Counted from the stretch's first letter, positions 51,968 through 61,332 are shown. The stretch: 64,000 nt of DNA from Hypericibacter sp963696655 (GCA_963696655.1 CAVOLB010000078.1:1-64000); one strand, 5' to 3'. Notes: generated by a model from the sequence alone, not told the origin. Numbers and translations are program-made.

Positions 51968-53137
51968 ATGACAGCCGCTCCCAACAGCACCCACGGCCCC
52001 TCGGCGCAGCGCGAAACCGCGCTCGCCGGGCTGGAAACACCGGCGGTCGTGATCGACCGCGCGATCCTCTCGGCCAATATCGCCCTGGGGGCGGCGATCG
52101 CCCGCCAGCACAAGGTGGCGTTGCGCCCGCATATCAAGACGCACAAGTCGCCGGCCATCGCCAAGCTGCAGATGGCGGCCGGCGCCGCCGGCGTCACCGC
52201 TTCCAAGACCGACGAGGCCCTCGTCTTCATCGAGGCCGGCATCGCCTCGGTCACGGTCGCCTACCCGCTGGTCGATCGCGCCAAGATCGGCCGCTTGATC
52301 CGCGCCGCGAAGATCAAGGGGACCGATCTTCGGATCGTCGCCGACAGCGCCGATGGCATCGCGGCCCTGTCCGACGAGGCCCGGGTGCAGTCGCACCGGC
52401 TGCCGGTCTTCCTCAAGGTGGATGTCGGACTGCATCGCTGCGGCGTCGACCCGGCCCTCCCGGCCTCGCGCGATCTCGCCTTGTCGGTGGGCCGCGCGGC
52501 GGGGCTTCGGTTTGCCGGCCTCCTTTCCCACGCCGGCCATGCCTATGGCGCGGGTACGCCCGAGGGCGTGCGCCAGGTGGCGCGTCAGGAGCGCGAGCTG
52601 ATGGTCGGTTTCGCCGGGAGCCTGCGCCAGGCCGGGCTCGACGTGCCGGCGGTCTCGGTCGGCAGCACGCCCACCGTGCTCCTCAATGACGGGTTCGAGG
52701 GGCTGAGCGAGGCGCGGCCCGGCAATTACGTGTTCATGGACATGACCCAGGTCGGGCTCGGCGTGGCGCGTCCCGCGCAGATTGCCTTGAGCGTGATCGT
52801 CACGGTCGTCAGCCGCAACGACCGCTACGCGATCGTCGATGCGGGCTCGAAGGTGATGAGCTCGGACCGAGGGCCTCACGGTTCCGACAGCGTGCGCGGC
52901 TTTGGCGCCGTCTTCACGCTGGATCGGCCCGATGCGCCGGCGATGACGCTGGCGCGGCTTTCCGAGGAGCACGGTTTCGTCGAGCATGAGGGCCGCGATC
53001 TCAAGATCGGGTCCCGTCTGCGGATCGTCCCGAACCATTCCTGCCCGGTCGCCAACCTGACCGACCGCTTTGTCGTGATCGACGAAGCCGGCGGCATCGA
53101 ATACTGGCCGGTCGAGGGTCGCGGCTGCGTGCGCTGA
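51968..53137 (+). CDS. D-threonine aldolase/D-serine dehydratase-like PLP enzyme (DSD1 family)
   Basis: This 389-residue fold-type III PLP enzyme has the Schiff-base lysine Lys57 in LRPHIKTHKSP, the barrel segments FLKVDVGLHRCG and LLSHAGHAYG, and the C-terminal metal site VPNHSCPVANL (His, Cys) that binds Zn or Mn in this family. Members cleave D-3-hydroxyamino acids such as D-threonine, D-serine or 3-hydroxyaspartate. The ATG at 51968 fits the family start (LETPAVVIDRAIL follows). It is divergent from the XRE-cupin regulator, which probably senses its substrate. Confidence 0.87.
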   Translation: MTAAPNSTHGPSAQRETALAGLETPAVVIDRAILSANIALGAAIARQHKVALRPHIKTHKSPAIAKLQMAAGAAGVTASKTDEALVFIEAGIASVTVAYPLVDRAKIGRLIRAAKIKGTDLRIVADSADGIAALSDEARVQSHRLPVFLKVDVGLHRCGVDPALPASRDLALSVGRAAGLRFAGLLSHAGHAYGAGTPEGVRQVARQERELMVGFAGSLRQAGLDVPAVSVGSTPTVLLNDGFEGLSEARPGNYVFMDMTQVGLGVARPAQIALSVIVTVVSRNDRYAIVDAGSKVMSSDRGPHGSDSVRGFGAVFTLDRPDAPAMTLARLSEEHGFVEHEGRDLKIGSRLRIVPNHSCPVANLTDRFVVIDEAGGIEYWPVEGRGCVR

Positions 53138-53296
53138 CGCGACAGGTGGCGCGCATCGTCGACGCCTCCGGTCCGGCCGATCCTGGCGAATATCTAGACA
53201 CTCCTGTATAGCGATGCGAGGATCGCCCGCGGATCCGGGGGAGGCCCGGACGCCGCTTTCCACGAGACCCGTCGAGCGGTGGGAGGAGCGCACCGG

Positions 53297-53935
53297 ATGA
53301 AGCCTGCGCGATCAGCCGCAACCAGCCATTATCCCCAGACCAAGGCGAGCCGCGAGGATTGGATCCGGGCGGCACTCCAGAGCCTGATCGCCGACGGTGT
53401 GGAGCAGGTCAAGATCCTGTCGCTGGCCAGGAAGCTTTCGGTGTCGCGCTCGAGTTTCTATTGGTACTTCAAGCGCCGGGAAGATCTGCTGAGCGAGCTG
53501 CTGCGACATTGGCAGGAGAAGAACACGCGATCGATCATCGAACGGGCGCTTAGGCCTTCGCAATCGATCGATCAGGGCATCCTGCATATTTTCGAATGCT
53601 GGGCCAATGACAGGCTGTTCGACCCGCAGCTCGATTCCGCGATCCGCGACTGGGCCCGCCGCTCGAAGGCGGTCCGCAAAATCGTTCAGAGGGCCGATAA
53701 GAAGCGGGTCGAGGCCGTGACGCGGCTCTTTCTTCGGCACGGCTACGAGGGCTCCGAAGCCTTCATTCGCGCCCGGGTCCTCTATTTCACCCAGATCGGC
53801 TACTACGCGCTGGGCCTCAAGGAGTCGCTGCGGCGGCGACACTCCTATCTTGCGGCCTACCTGAAGAGCTTTACCGGGCGCGAACCGAACCGGCAGAACA
53901 TCGATGCCTTCCTGCGAACCGCGGGGGCGGGTTAG
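53297..53935 (+). CDS. TetR/AcrR-family transcriptional regulator
   Basis: This 212-residue protein has an N-terminal TetR helix-turn-helix (TKASREDWIRAALQSL...LSVSRSSFYWYFKRREDLL, about 15-65) and a helical effector domain. GGGAGGAG precedes the ATG at 53297. It is convergent with the dehydrogenase gene, so it does not sit at the promoter of the branched-chain operon. Its target could be that operon, a distant gene, or itself. The effector is unknown. Confidence 0.87.
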   Translation: MKPARSAATSHYPQTKASREDWIRAALQSLIADGVEQVKILSLARKLSVSRSSFYWYFKRREDLLSELLRHWQEKNTRSIIERALRPSQSIDQGILHIFECWANDRLFDPQLDSAIRDWARRSKAVRKIVQRADKKRVEAVTRLFLRHGYEGSEAFIRARVLYFTQIGYYALGLKESLRRRHSYLAAYLKSFTGREPNRQNIDAFLRTAGAG

Positions 53936-54005
53936 CCGATTGCGGGCGGTTGACGGTCTGCGCCGACCATGATTCCGGTCAGCAAGTCCGCATCGAGGAT
54001 GCGGC

Positions 54006-55112
54006 TCAGCCCCAGCGCCGACAGCTCATCGCCGTCCTGACCCGGCGCTCCGCCATCGCGACCGCCGCCTGACGAGGAAGGATCGCGCCTTGCTTCGCCG
54101 CGAGAAGCACTTCCGCGGTGTTTGCGCGGATCTTTTCTTCGATGCTGCGAAAGGCGTCGGCGGCCGTGCCGCCGCGAATCTCGACGGCGGCGCAGATCAC
54201 GCCGCCGGCATTGGCGATGAAATCCGGAACATTCATGACGCCGCGCCGATGGAGGCTGGCCTCGGCTTCGGCGGTCATCGGGATGTTGGCGCCTTGCAGC
54301 ACCAGGCGGGCCTTCAACCGGTCGACATTCTCCTTGCGGACGACATCCGGCCGCGCCGCCGGAACCCAGATATCGCACTCGGCATCGATCACAGCGTCGG
54401 GGCCGGCTTTCCTGCCGCCGGGATAGTCGCGCAGCGACCCGCCCTCCTGCTTCCATGCCACGAGCCGGGCCACGTCGATGCCTTCCTGATCGATCACCGT
54501 GCCCTGGCTGTCGGAGGCCGCCACCAGGAGCGCGCCCTTTTCGGCCAGGAAGCGCGCGGCATGCTTGCCGACCGCGCCGAAACCTTGAATCGCCAGCCGC
54601 GCGCCCTTCAACGTCACATAGCCTTGGGCCTCGACCACGGTCGCGGCGACCATGATTCCGTAGCCGGTCGCTCCAACCTCGTCGAGCGGAATGCCGCCAA
54701 GTTCGCGCGGCAATCCGGCGGCGCGATTGATCTCGTCCTTGACCCACGCCATGCAGCGCTCGTCCGTGCCCATATCCGGGCCCGGGACATAATCGGCCAG
54801 ATCGCGGATCGCGCCGGCGAAGGCGCGAATCAGCCTCTCCTTGCCCGCCGCCGCCATCTTCGGATCGCCGACGATGACCGATTTGCCGCCGCCATGCGGC
54901 AATCCGGCCGCCGCGTTCTTCATCGTCATGGCCCGCGCCAGGCGGAAGCATTCTTCCAGCCCGACATCGGGCGCCATGCGCACGCCGCCGACCGCGGGAC
55001 CGCAGGCGGTGTTGTCGATGACCACGATCGCGCGCAACGACGCCGACGGCTCATGGATATGCACGACCTTCCTCGGACCGAGCGAATCGGCGAGGGCGAA
55101 GACGTCAGACAT
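54006..55112 (-). CDS. leucine-type amino-acid dehydrogenase (Glu/Leu/Phe/Val dehydrogenase)
   Basis: This 368-residue NAD-dependent dehydrogenase oxidatively deaminates a branched-chain amino acid to its 2-oxoacid. The dimerisation domain has CGPAVGGVRM and the catalytic lysine in LPHGGGKSVI (Lys77), then GPDMGTDE. The NAD domain has the loop IQGFGAVGKHAA and ends with NVPDFIANAGGVI. The C-terminal 15 residues are Arg-rich and less conserved. It is the last gene of the operon after E2 (21-base gap) and its product feeds the 2-oxoacid dehydrogenase encoded upstream. Leucine or valine is the likely substrate. Confidence 0.88.
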   Translation of the reverse strand: MSDVFALADSLGPRKVVHIHEPSASLRAIVVIDNTACGPAVGGVRMAPDVGLEECFRLARAMTMKNAAAGLPHGGGKSVIVGDPKMAAAGKERLIRAFAGAIRDLADYVPGPDMGTDERCMAWVKDEINRAAGLPRELGGIPLDEVGATGYGIMVAATVVEAQGYVTLKGARLAIQGFGAVGKHAARFLAEKGALLVAASDSQGTVIDQEGIDVARLVAWKQEGGSLRDYPGGRKAGPDAVIDAECDIWVPAARPDVVRKENVDRLKARLVLQGANIPMTAEAEASLHRRGVMNVPDFIANAGGVICAAVEIRGGTAADAFRSIEEKIRANTAEVLLAAKQGAILPRQAAVAMAERRVRTAMSCRRWG

Positions 55113-55133
55113 CGTCCTGTCTCCGGCTGAGGA

Positions 55134-56249
55134 TCATTGGGGCTGCTCAAGCGCGCGGATCATCAAACCGAGGAAGCGCGCCGCTTCGCCGCCCGTGACC
55201 GCGCGATGATCGAAAGTCAGGGATAGAGGCATCACGCGCCGCGCCTTGGGGCCCTCGGGGCCCGGCAGGACGCGGGAAAGGAGGCGGCCAGCGCCGACGA
55301 TCGCGACCTGCGGCGGCAGCACCACCAAGGCCGCATGGATCCCGCCGATGCCGCCGAAATTGGAAAGCGTGATCGTCGCTTCGCGGAAATCCGTCGGGGC
55401 CAGCGAACGGCTTTTGACACCGCCGATCAGTGCGGCCAGCTTCGTCCTGACCTCGGCCGGCGCGAGGGTACCCGCGTCGCGGATGACGGGCACGAACAGG
55501 CCGTCCGGGCTGTCGACGGCGATCCCGAGATTGACCGATTTATGCAGCCGTCGCGCCCTGGCCTTGCCGTCGTACCAGGCATTGAGGGCGGGCTCGCCGA
55601 CACAGGCCGCGACCACGGCCTGCAGCAGCCGGATTGTCACCTCGGGCGCCTCGGGCCAGCGATCGACGATCGCCTCGTCGGTGACGGTCGCCGGCACCAC
55701 CTCCGCATGGGCGCGCGCCATGTTGTCGGCCATCGTGCGTCGCACGCCACGCAACGGCTCATACCCGCCGCCCGCGGAAGGCATCGCTGCGACGGCCCGC
55801 TCCAGATCCGCTTTGGTGACCGTGCCGCCGGGACCGGTCGGCACCGCGCGCGCCAGCTCGACGCCCAATTCGCGGGCCAAGGCCCGTACCGCCGGCGAGG
55901 CGGCGATCTTGGGGGTCTCGCCCGCCAGCGCCGGCCCAGCAGCCTCGGGTTTCGCCTTCGCCGTCTCCGCCTCGGGAATCTGCCCCACCAAGGTCTCGGA
56001 CCGCGCCTGGCCGGCCTCATCGAATTCGACCAAGGGCGCGCCGATGCGCCGGCGCTCGCCCGGCTTGCCGAAGATCTTCGCGATCCTCCCGGCACGGGGC
56101 GAGGGTATCTCCACCACCGCCTTGTCCGTCTCCACCGACACCAGCGGCTGGTCGGCCACCACATGCTCCCCCGGGGCCACATGCCAGGTGACGATCTCCG
56201 CTTCCTGGAGGCCCTCGCCCAGATCCGGCAGATTGAAGATCGGCATCAC
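55134..56249 (-). CDS. dihydrolipoamide acyltransferase (E2) of a 2-oxoacid dehydrogenase complex
   Basis: This 371-residue E2 has one lipoyl domain (VETDKAVVEIPS, Lys43), a Pro/Ala-rich linker, a peripheral-subunit-binding domain (AASPAVRALARELGVELARA, about 112-131) and the acyltransferase core. The active site reads TFDHRAVTGGEAARFL: the catalytic His is present, but Thr replaces the Asp of the textbook DHRxxDG. It forms the core of the complex together with E1alpha and E1beta encoded just upstream. Its ATG overlaps the E1beta stop (ATGA). No E3 (lipoamide dehydrogenase) is in the window, so one must be supplied from elsewhere. Confidence 0.9.
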   Translation of the reverse strand: MMPIFNLPDLGEGLQEAEIVTWHVAPGEHVVADQPLVSVETDKAVVEIPSPRAGRIAKIFGKPGERRRIGAPLVEFDEAGQARSETLVGQIPEAETAKAKPEAAGPALAGETPKIAASPAVRALARELGVELARAVPTGPGGTVTKADLERAVAAMPSAGGGYEPLRGVRRTMADNMARAHAEVVPATVTDEAIVDRWPEAPEVTIRLLQAVVAACVGEPALNAWYDGKARARRLHKSVNLGIAVDSPDGLFVPVIRDAGTLAPAEVRTKLAALIGGVKSRSLAPTDFREATITLSNFGGIGGIHAALVVLPPQVAIVGAGRLLSRVLPGPEGPKARRVMPLSLTFDHRAVTGGEAARFLGLMIRALEQPQ

Positions 56250-57226
56250 CGGTACTCCAGCACGCGATGCGCGGCGGCCAGAATCCGCGGCGGGCCCGGG
56301 AGGTAATGATGCTCCAGGCGAGGCAGCGGCATCACCGTGTCATAGCCGGCGACGCGCTCGACCGGCGCCAGCAAGGAGGTCAATCCCTCGCTCGCCAGGC
56401 GGGCCGCGACCTCGGCGCCAAACCCTCCCGTCAGCGCCGCCTCCTGCAGGATGAGGCAGCGCCCGGTCCTGGCCACGGATTTCAGGATCGTGGCCATATC
56501 CAGCGGTTTCAGCGTGGCGAGATCGATCACCTCCGCCGCGACGCCTTCGGCCGCCAAGGCGTCCGAGCTCGCAAGCGCGTCTCGAACCATGCCGCCCCAG
56601 GCGACAATGGTGAGGTCCGAGCCTTCGCGGAGGATGAAGCTGCGATCGAGCGGCAGCGCCATCCCGTCATCCTCCACCTCCTCCTTCACGGCGCGATAGG
56701 CGCGGGTCGGCTCGAGAAACACCACCGGGTCGGGATCACGGATGGCCGCGAGGAGCAGCCCATAAGCCTTGGCCGGCGAAGAGGGAATCACCACGCGCAA
56801 TCCCGGAATGCCGGCGAACATCGCTTCGACGCTTTCGGAGTGATGTTCCGGCGCATGGATGCCGCCGCCATTGGGAGATCGCAGGACCATCGGGCAAGTC
56901 AGGCGGCCGCGCGTGCGCGTGCGCAGCCGCGAGGCATGGTTCACCATCTGATCCAGCGCCGGGTAGATGAAGCCGCTGAACTGAATCTCCGCAACGGGCC
57001 GCATGCCCTGCGCCGCGAGCCCGACCGAAAGCCCGACGATCCCCAGTTCCGACAGCGGGGTGTCGAGGACGCGGGCTTCGCCGAAGCGGGCGAGCAGCCC
57101 GTCGGTCGCGCGGAACACGCCGCCATCCCGGCCGACATCCTCGCCCAGCACCAGGACGCGCGCATCTTCCTGCATGGCACGCGCCAGCGCGGCATTGACG
57201 GCTTGAACCAGCGTGAGTTCAGCCAT
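56246..57226 (-). CDS. 2-oxoacid dehydrogenase E1 subunit beta
   Basis: This 326-residue transketolase-type subunit has VQAVNAALARAMQED, LGEDVGRDGGVFRAT, RVLDTPLSELGIVG, EIQFSGFIYPALDQ, APEHHSESVEAMFAGIPGL and the C-terminal LILQEAALTGGFGAEVAA. It forms the alpha2beta2 E1, which decarboxylates the 2-oxoacid with thiamine diphosphate and passes the acyl group to lipoyl-E2. The HHSES segment and the linked leucine-type dehydrogenase favour a branched-chain 2-oxoacid. The start overlaps the end of the E1alpha gene by eight bases. Confidence 0.9.
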   Translation of the reverse strand: MAELTLVQAVNAALARAMQEDARVLVLGEDVGRDGGVFRATDGLLARFGEARVLDTPLSELGIVGLSVGLAAQGMRPVAEIQFSGFIYPALDQMVNHASRLRTRTRGRLTCPMVLRSPNGGGIHAPEHHSESVEAMFAGIPGLRVVIPSSPAKAYGLLLAAIRDPDPVVFLEPTRAYRAVKEEVEDDGMALPLDRSFILREGSDLTIVAWGGMVRDALASSDALAAEGVAAEVIDLATLKPLDMATILKSVARTGRCLILQEAALTGGFGAEVAARLASEGLTSLLAPVERVAGYDTVMPLPRLEHHYLPGPPRILAAAHRVLEYR

Positions 57227-58376
57227 CGCTCCGCCCCGGGTTCTTTTGCAGACGCCTGGCTTCGGCCAACGCCGCGTCGCGCTGAGTCGCCAGAGAGGGC
57301 GGCAAGGCCGCGTGAAGATGATCGAACATGGCCTCGGGCGGTTCGGGCGGCGTGGCCAGATATCGGTCGGCGGCCGCGGTAATCTCGGACGTGCATTTCG
57401 ACAGCAGCGCCTCCTCCTCATCGGACGACCAGAGACCCTGCGCCGCAAGATATTGTCGCAGCCGCAACAAGGGCTCTTCCGCCCAATGTCGGCTGACCTC
57501 GGCGTCGTCGCGATAGCGGCTGGCGTCATCCGCGGTCGTATGGTCGCCGAGCCGATAGGTCACGGCCTCGATCAGAGTCGGCCCCTCGCCGGCCCTGGCG
57601 CACGCCAGCGCGCGCTCGGTGGCATCGGCGACCGCGATCACATCGTTGCCATCGACCTGCTCGGCCGCGATGCCCGCCGCCACCGCCTTCTGCGCCAGCG
57701 TCTGGGCGGCCGTCTGGGCGGCACGCGGGACCGATATCGCCCACTGGTTGTTGGCGATCACGAACAAGGCCGGAAGCCGCCAGACGCCCGCGAAATTGAT
57801 CGCCTCGTAGAAATCGCCCTTGGAGGTGGCGCCATCGCCAAGGGTGCAGACCGCCGCGCGCTTCTCGCCGCGAAGCTTGAAGGCAAGCGCGACGCCGGCG
57901 CTGTGCGGCGCGTGGCTGGCGACGGGGATCGAGACGGGAAAGTCCTGACGCGGCCCTGCGAAATCGCTGCCGCGCTCGTCACCGCCCCAATAGAGGAAGA
58001 GCTCGTAACTCGTGACGCCACGCCAGAGCTGCGCGCCATGCTCCCGGAACGAGGGCAACAGCACATCGTCCGTCCGCATGGCGCTGGCCACGCCGACCGC
58101 AACCGCCTCCTGGCCCAGCGAGGACGCATAGGTGCCCAACCGGCCGGTGCGCTGCAGCGCGATCGCCTTGGTATCGAAGCAGCGAGTCAGGGTCATGGCG
58201 CGATGGAGCGCGATCAATCGCTCGCCATTGCGAGCGCGCGCCGGCGCAGCGTCGGCCATGATTCCGCCGGGAGCGAGATAGCGCAGTTGCGGAAAAGCCG
58301 CGCCCCACCCGCCCGGCTCCGTTGCCCGTCCCCCGCCGCCTGGGCCCGCCTCGTCCTTTACGCCAGAGGCCATCAT
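57219..58376 (-). CDS. 2-oxoacid dehydrogenase E1 subunit alpha (branched-chain type)
   Basis: This 385-residue thiamine-diphosphate subunit has RCFDTKAIALQRTGRLGTYAS near the start. The ThDP/Mg motif is TLGDGATSKGDFYEAINFAGVW, and NNQWAISVP and TYRLGDHTTADDASRYR (the phosphorylation-loop region of BCKDH) follow. The length and the RTGRLG/DHTTADD features are typical of branched-chain 2-oxoacid dehydrogenase E1alpha rather than pyruvate dehydrogenase. Two adjacent ATGs (58376, 58373) offer the start. It is the first gene of a leftward operon E1alpha - E1beta - E2 - dehydrogenase. Confidence 0.9.
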   Translation of the reverse strand: MMASGVKDEAGPGGGGRATEPGGWGAAFPQLRYLAPGGIMADAAPARARNGERLIALHRAMTLTRCFDTKAIALQRTGRLGTYASSLGQEAVAVGVASAMRTDDVLLPSFREHGAQLWRGVTSYELFLYWGGDERGSDFAGPRQDFPVSIPVASHAPHSAGVALAFKLRGEKRAAVCTLGDGATSKGDFYEAINFAGVWRLPALFVIANNQWAISVPRAAQTAAQTLAQKAVAAGIAAEQVDGNDVIAVADATERALACARAGEGPTLIEAVTYRLGDHTTADDASRYRDDAEVSRHWAEEPLLRLRQYLAAQGLWSSDEEEALLSKCTSEITAAADRYLATPPEPPEAMFDHLHAALPPSLATQRDAALAEARRLQKNPGRSDG

Positions 58377-58536
58377 CCTGCTTCTCGCTGGCGCCGCTGA
58401 TGGCGCGCATATCCAGGCTGATGTCGAACCCGGGTCGGCGCCTTGATCAGGATCAACGATATCCAGGGCTTTGGCGGCCTTTGAAGGCGTGGCACCCCCC
58501 GAGCGTGAATTTTCGGCCGCGTGCCGAAGTGCCATG

Positions 58537-61191
58537 TCAGGCTTCCGGCAATGCCAGAACGCGATCCCGCAACGCCTGGGCGATTCTGGCGCTCTGGTCC
58601 TTGCCGTCGGCACATGCCGCAAGCTCCCCGGCGGTCGCGGCGGCGCCAAACACCACGCGCAATCGGCCCGGCTTCGGCCAGCGCCGGTTCCGCGGCAAGG
58701 CCTCAAACGTGCCGAGGAGCCTGACCGGGACGGCCCGCGCGCCCGTCTCCTGCAGCAGCACCCCCACGCCTCGTAGAAACGGATTGATCTCGCCGGTCGG
58801 CGAGAGCCGTCCCTCCGGGAACCACACCAGCCGTCGGTTCTGGCGCAGCACCGCCGCCGCCATCGCCAGGGCGCGCGCCGGCTCCCGGTCCGGATCGACG
58901 GGCAGCACATTGCCGGCGCGGCTCACCGCTCGCATGACGGCGCCGGAAAACAGGAGCGCGGTCCATCCGCCCCAGAAGGTGCGGCGCAGATCGGCCCAGC
59001 CGAAGGTCGCGGCAAGGACCAGCGGATCCAGATAGCTGGCATGGTTCGGGGCGAAGACGATCGGCCCCTCGGCCGGAATATGCTCACGCCCCCGCACCTC
59101 GAGCCGGAACCAGGCCCGTATGACGAGGATCAGGACGGCATAGAGAACCAGGCTGAGGCCGCGCCAGCCGAGGCCCGGTTCGGCCGCCAGATCGGCCGGA
59201 ACAGTCTGCGCGCCGGCTCTCTCTCGATCCCGATCGTCCGCTGCCGGTGCCCGCACAATCTCCTGAAGGAGATCGCGTAACGTCAGGACGCGCGCGATCG
59301 CGGCTTCGTCGAGCCTGACCCGGAAGCGATCTTCGATCTCGGCGGTAAGCTCGATCCATTGCAGCGAATCGACGCCGAGATCGAGCTGCGGGCTGGTGTC
59401 GGGGGTCAGGCGGCGGCCGGGATAGCGCGCCAACAGCCACGCCCAGACCGGACGCGACGAATCGCTCTCGATAAGCTGACGGTCTTCCGATGAGAGAGGT
59501 TCGGGTTCGGCGTCGGTGACGCGCGCCTTGGCGCGGGCGTAGAGCGCCGGCAATTGATGGCGCTTGAGCTTGCCCAGATGGGTGCGAGGCAGCGGGTCGA
59601 GCGTGAACGCACAGCCCCCGACCCGCTCTTGCGGCTTGAGCAGCGCGACCCGCCGCTCGATTTCTTCGCGCAGCAGCCCTTCGACCCGCGCCGCGCCCCG
59701 CTCGCGGATCGCCTCGGGCTCCGGCACCACGAGAGCGACCAGAGCCTTGTCGGCGAACAAGACCGCCATTTCCTTGACGAAGGGCAGGGCGGCATAGCGG
59801 GCCTCGATATCGTCCGGGAAGAGTTTCTTGCCGCTCGGCAAGGCGATAGTCTCGTTGGCCCGGCCGACGACATGCAGATAGCCGGCTTCATCGAGGAATC
59901 CGAGATCGCCCGTCCGAAACCAGCCATCGTCGGTGAAGGCCGCCTTGTTCGCCGCGGGATCTTCGAGATAACCGGAAAACACGCAGGCGCCACGCGCCAG
60001 GATGGGCCCCGGCGCACCATCGGGCCCGATCTCGACCCGCAGCTCGACGCCGGTCACAGGCAGCCCTTCGGTATCGAGCCGCGCCTTGTCGGGCGGATTG
60101 AAGGTCAGAATCGGCGATGTTTCCGTCAACCCATAACCGGTCAGGACCCGCCAACCCAACCCCTCCAGACGCCACGCGACATCGGAATCGAGTTTCGCGC
60201 CACCGGAACTCAACACCTGCAGCGCACCGCCAAATTCGAGATGAAGCCGGCGAAACAGGAGCCGGCCGATGCGCAGGCGCCAATGACGGCGCAGCCAGAT
60301 CGAAAGTCGCAGGAACCGCTGAAAGAGCCGCAAGGTCGCGGCGCCGCGGCGCGCGATGCGCGCCTCGATCCCGTTCAGAAGCGCGCCATAAAGACCCGGC
60401 ACGCCGATGATGATGGCCGTGTGCCCCGCTCGAACGGCATGCAGGATCTGGGGCCCGGTAAGCCCGGCCGGAAACACGAGCGTGGCTCCGCTGGCAAGCC
60501 CGCCCAGCATGCCGACCGTAAAGGGATAGGCGTGATGCATCGGCAACGGCAGCAACACATGATCGCCCGCCGCGACGATCCGGGCCGCGAGCAGGCTTTC
60601 GAGGTCGGCGATGAAGTTGCCATGCGTCAGGGGCACCGCCTTGGGCGTGCCGGTGGTGCCCGAGGTGAACAGGAGCGACGCGCACCGATCGGGCTGAATT
60701 GTCGGCAGCCTGTCCGCGGATTCCAGCAGGAGCGATTGCCATGTGCGGACCCTCGGGCGGGAGCCGCTGCCGGCGGTCGGCGGGTCGGCATCGAGAAGAT
60801 AGACGATCCCCTCGAAACCGCCCCAGCCGGGCGGCAGCCGCGGCAGCCGGTCCTGGGTGGTGAAGAGGCGCCGACAGCCCGCGCGGGCGAGCATGGCCTC
60901 GATCTCGGTGTCTTTCGCCATCGCATCGAGCGGCACGGCGGTGGCGCCGGCCGAGACGATGCCGAAATAAGCGACGATCCACTCCGCCCGGTTCGACGCC
61001 AGGATCGCGACCGGCTCCCCGGGCTGAATGCCGTCGACGCCGAGGCCATGGGCCAGATGCCGGACATGATCGGCGAGTGCCCGGTAAGACCAGGCTTCAA
61101 TCCCGCTCTCATGGTCGGCCATGACGGCCGGCCGGTCCCCCAGCCGGTCCCAGCGCTCGAGAAGATCCGGTAGCGTCTTCATCTCGTCCAT
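58537..61191 (-). CDS. three-domain AMP-ligase / acyl carrier / PlsC acyltransferase
   Basis: This 884-residue multidomain protein has three parts. An AMP-binding acyl ligase covers residues 1-540, with LLFTSGTTGTPKAVPLTHGN at about 173-192, YGLTETSPI and DGWFRTGDLG. An acyl-carrier domain covers about 570-645, with phosphopantetheine Ser609 in LGVDSLQ. A lysophosphatidate-type acyltransferase covers about 670-880, with catalytic NHASYLD at 716-722 and FPEGR at 791-795, preceded by a hydrophobic helix (LVLYAVLILVIRAWF). It could activate a fatty acid, hold it on its own carrier and acylate a membrane acceptor. A 160-base gap separates it from the E1alpha gene downstream. It is related in layout to Aas but has the extra carrier domain and reversed order. 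Confidence 0.88.
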   Translation of the reverse strand: MDEMKTLPDLLERWDRLGDRPAVMADHESGIEAWSYRALADHVRHLAHGLGVDGIQPGEPVAILASNRAEWIVAYFGIVSAGATAVPLDAMAKDTEIEAMLARAGCRRLFTTQDRLPRLPPGWGGFEGIVYLLDADPPTAGSGSRPRVRTWQSLLLESADRLPTIQPDRCASLLFTSGTTGTPKAVPLTHGNFIADLESLLAARIVAAGDHVLLPLPMHHAYPFTVGMLGGLASGATLVFPAGLTGPQILHAVRAGHTAIIIGVPGLYGALLNGIEARIARRGAATLRLFQRFLRLSIWLRRHWRLRIGRLLFRRLHLEFGGALQVLSSGGAKLDSDVAWRLEGLGWRVLTGYGLTETSPILTFNPPDKARLDTEGLPVTGVELRVEIGPDGAPGPILARGACVFSGYLEDPAANKAAFTDDGWFRTGDLGFLDEAGYLHVVGRANETIALPSGKKLFPDDIEARYAALPFVKEMAVLFADKALVALVVPEPEAIRERGAARVEGLLREEIERRVALLKPQERVGGCAFTLDPLPRTHLGKLKRHQLPALYARAKARVTDAEPEPLSSEDRQLIESDSSRPVWAWLLARYPGRRLTPDTSPQLDLGVDSLQWIELTAEIEDRFRVRLDEAAIARVLTLRDLLQEIVRAPAADDRDRERAGAQTVPADLAAEPGLGWRGLSLVLYAVLILVIRAWFRLEVRGREHIPAEGPIVFAPNHASYLDPLVLAATFGWADLRRTFWGGWTALLFSGAVMRAVSRAGNVLPVDPDREPARALAMAAAVLRQNRRLVWFPEGRLSPTGEINPFLRGVGVLLQETGARAVPVRLLGTFEALPRNRRWPKPGRLRVVFGAAATAGELAACADGKDQSARIAQALRDRVLALPEA

Positions 61192-61265
61192 GACGCCGAC
61201 CTTTCAACCCGAGCGCCATCCCCGCCCCCGAAAGACCATGACAACATTGTCTGACGGCGGGGTTC

Positions 61266-61307
61266 ATGATCTGAATCAAGTCCGCCAGCGCGCAATCGGG
61301 CGATAAT
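61266..61307 (+). promoter_or_regulatory. FNR/FixK-type class II promoter of the HPF-cold-shock gene
   Basis: ATGATCTGAATCAA (61266-61279) matches nine of the ten conserved bases of the FNR/FixK site TTGAT-N4-ATCAA. A -10 GATAAT (61302-61307) follows. The predicted start near 61314 puts the site centre at about -41.5, the textbook distance for class II activation. The gene should therefore be induced when oxygen is low. The divergent ligase gene starts 75 bases to the left and might also be affected. Confidence 0.65.
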
Positions 61308-61332
61308 GACGCTTCTAACAAGAGGTTCAGCC

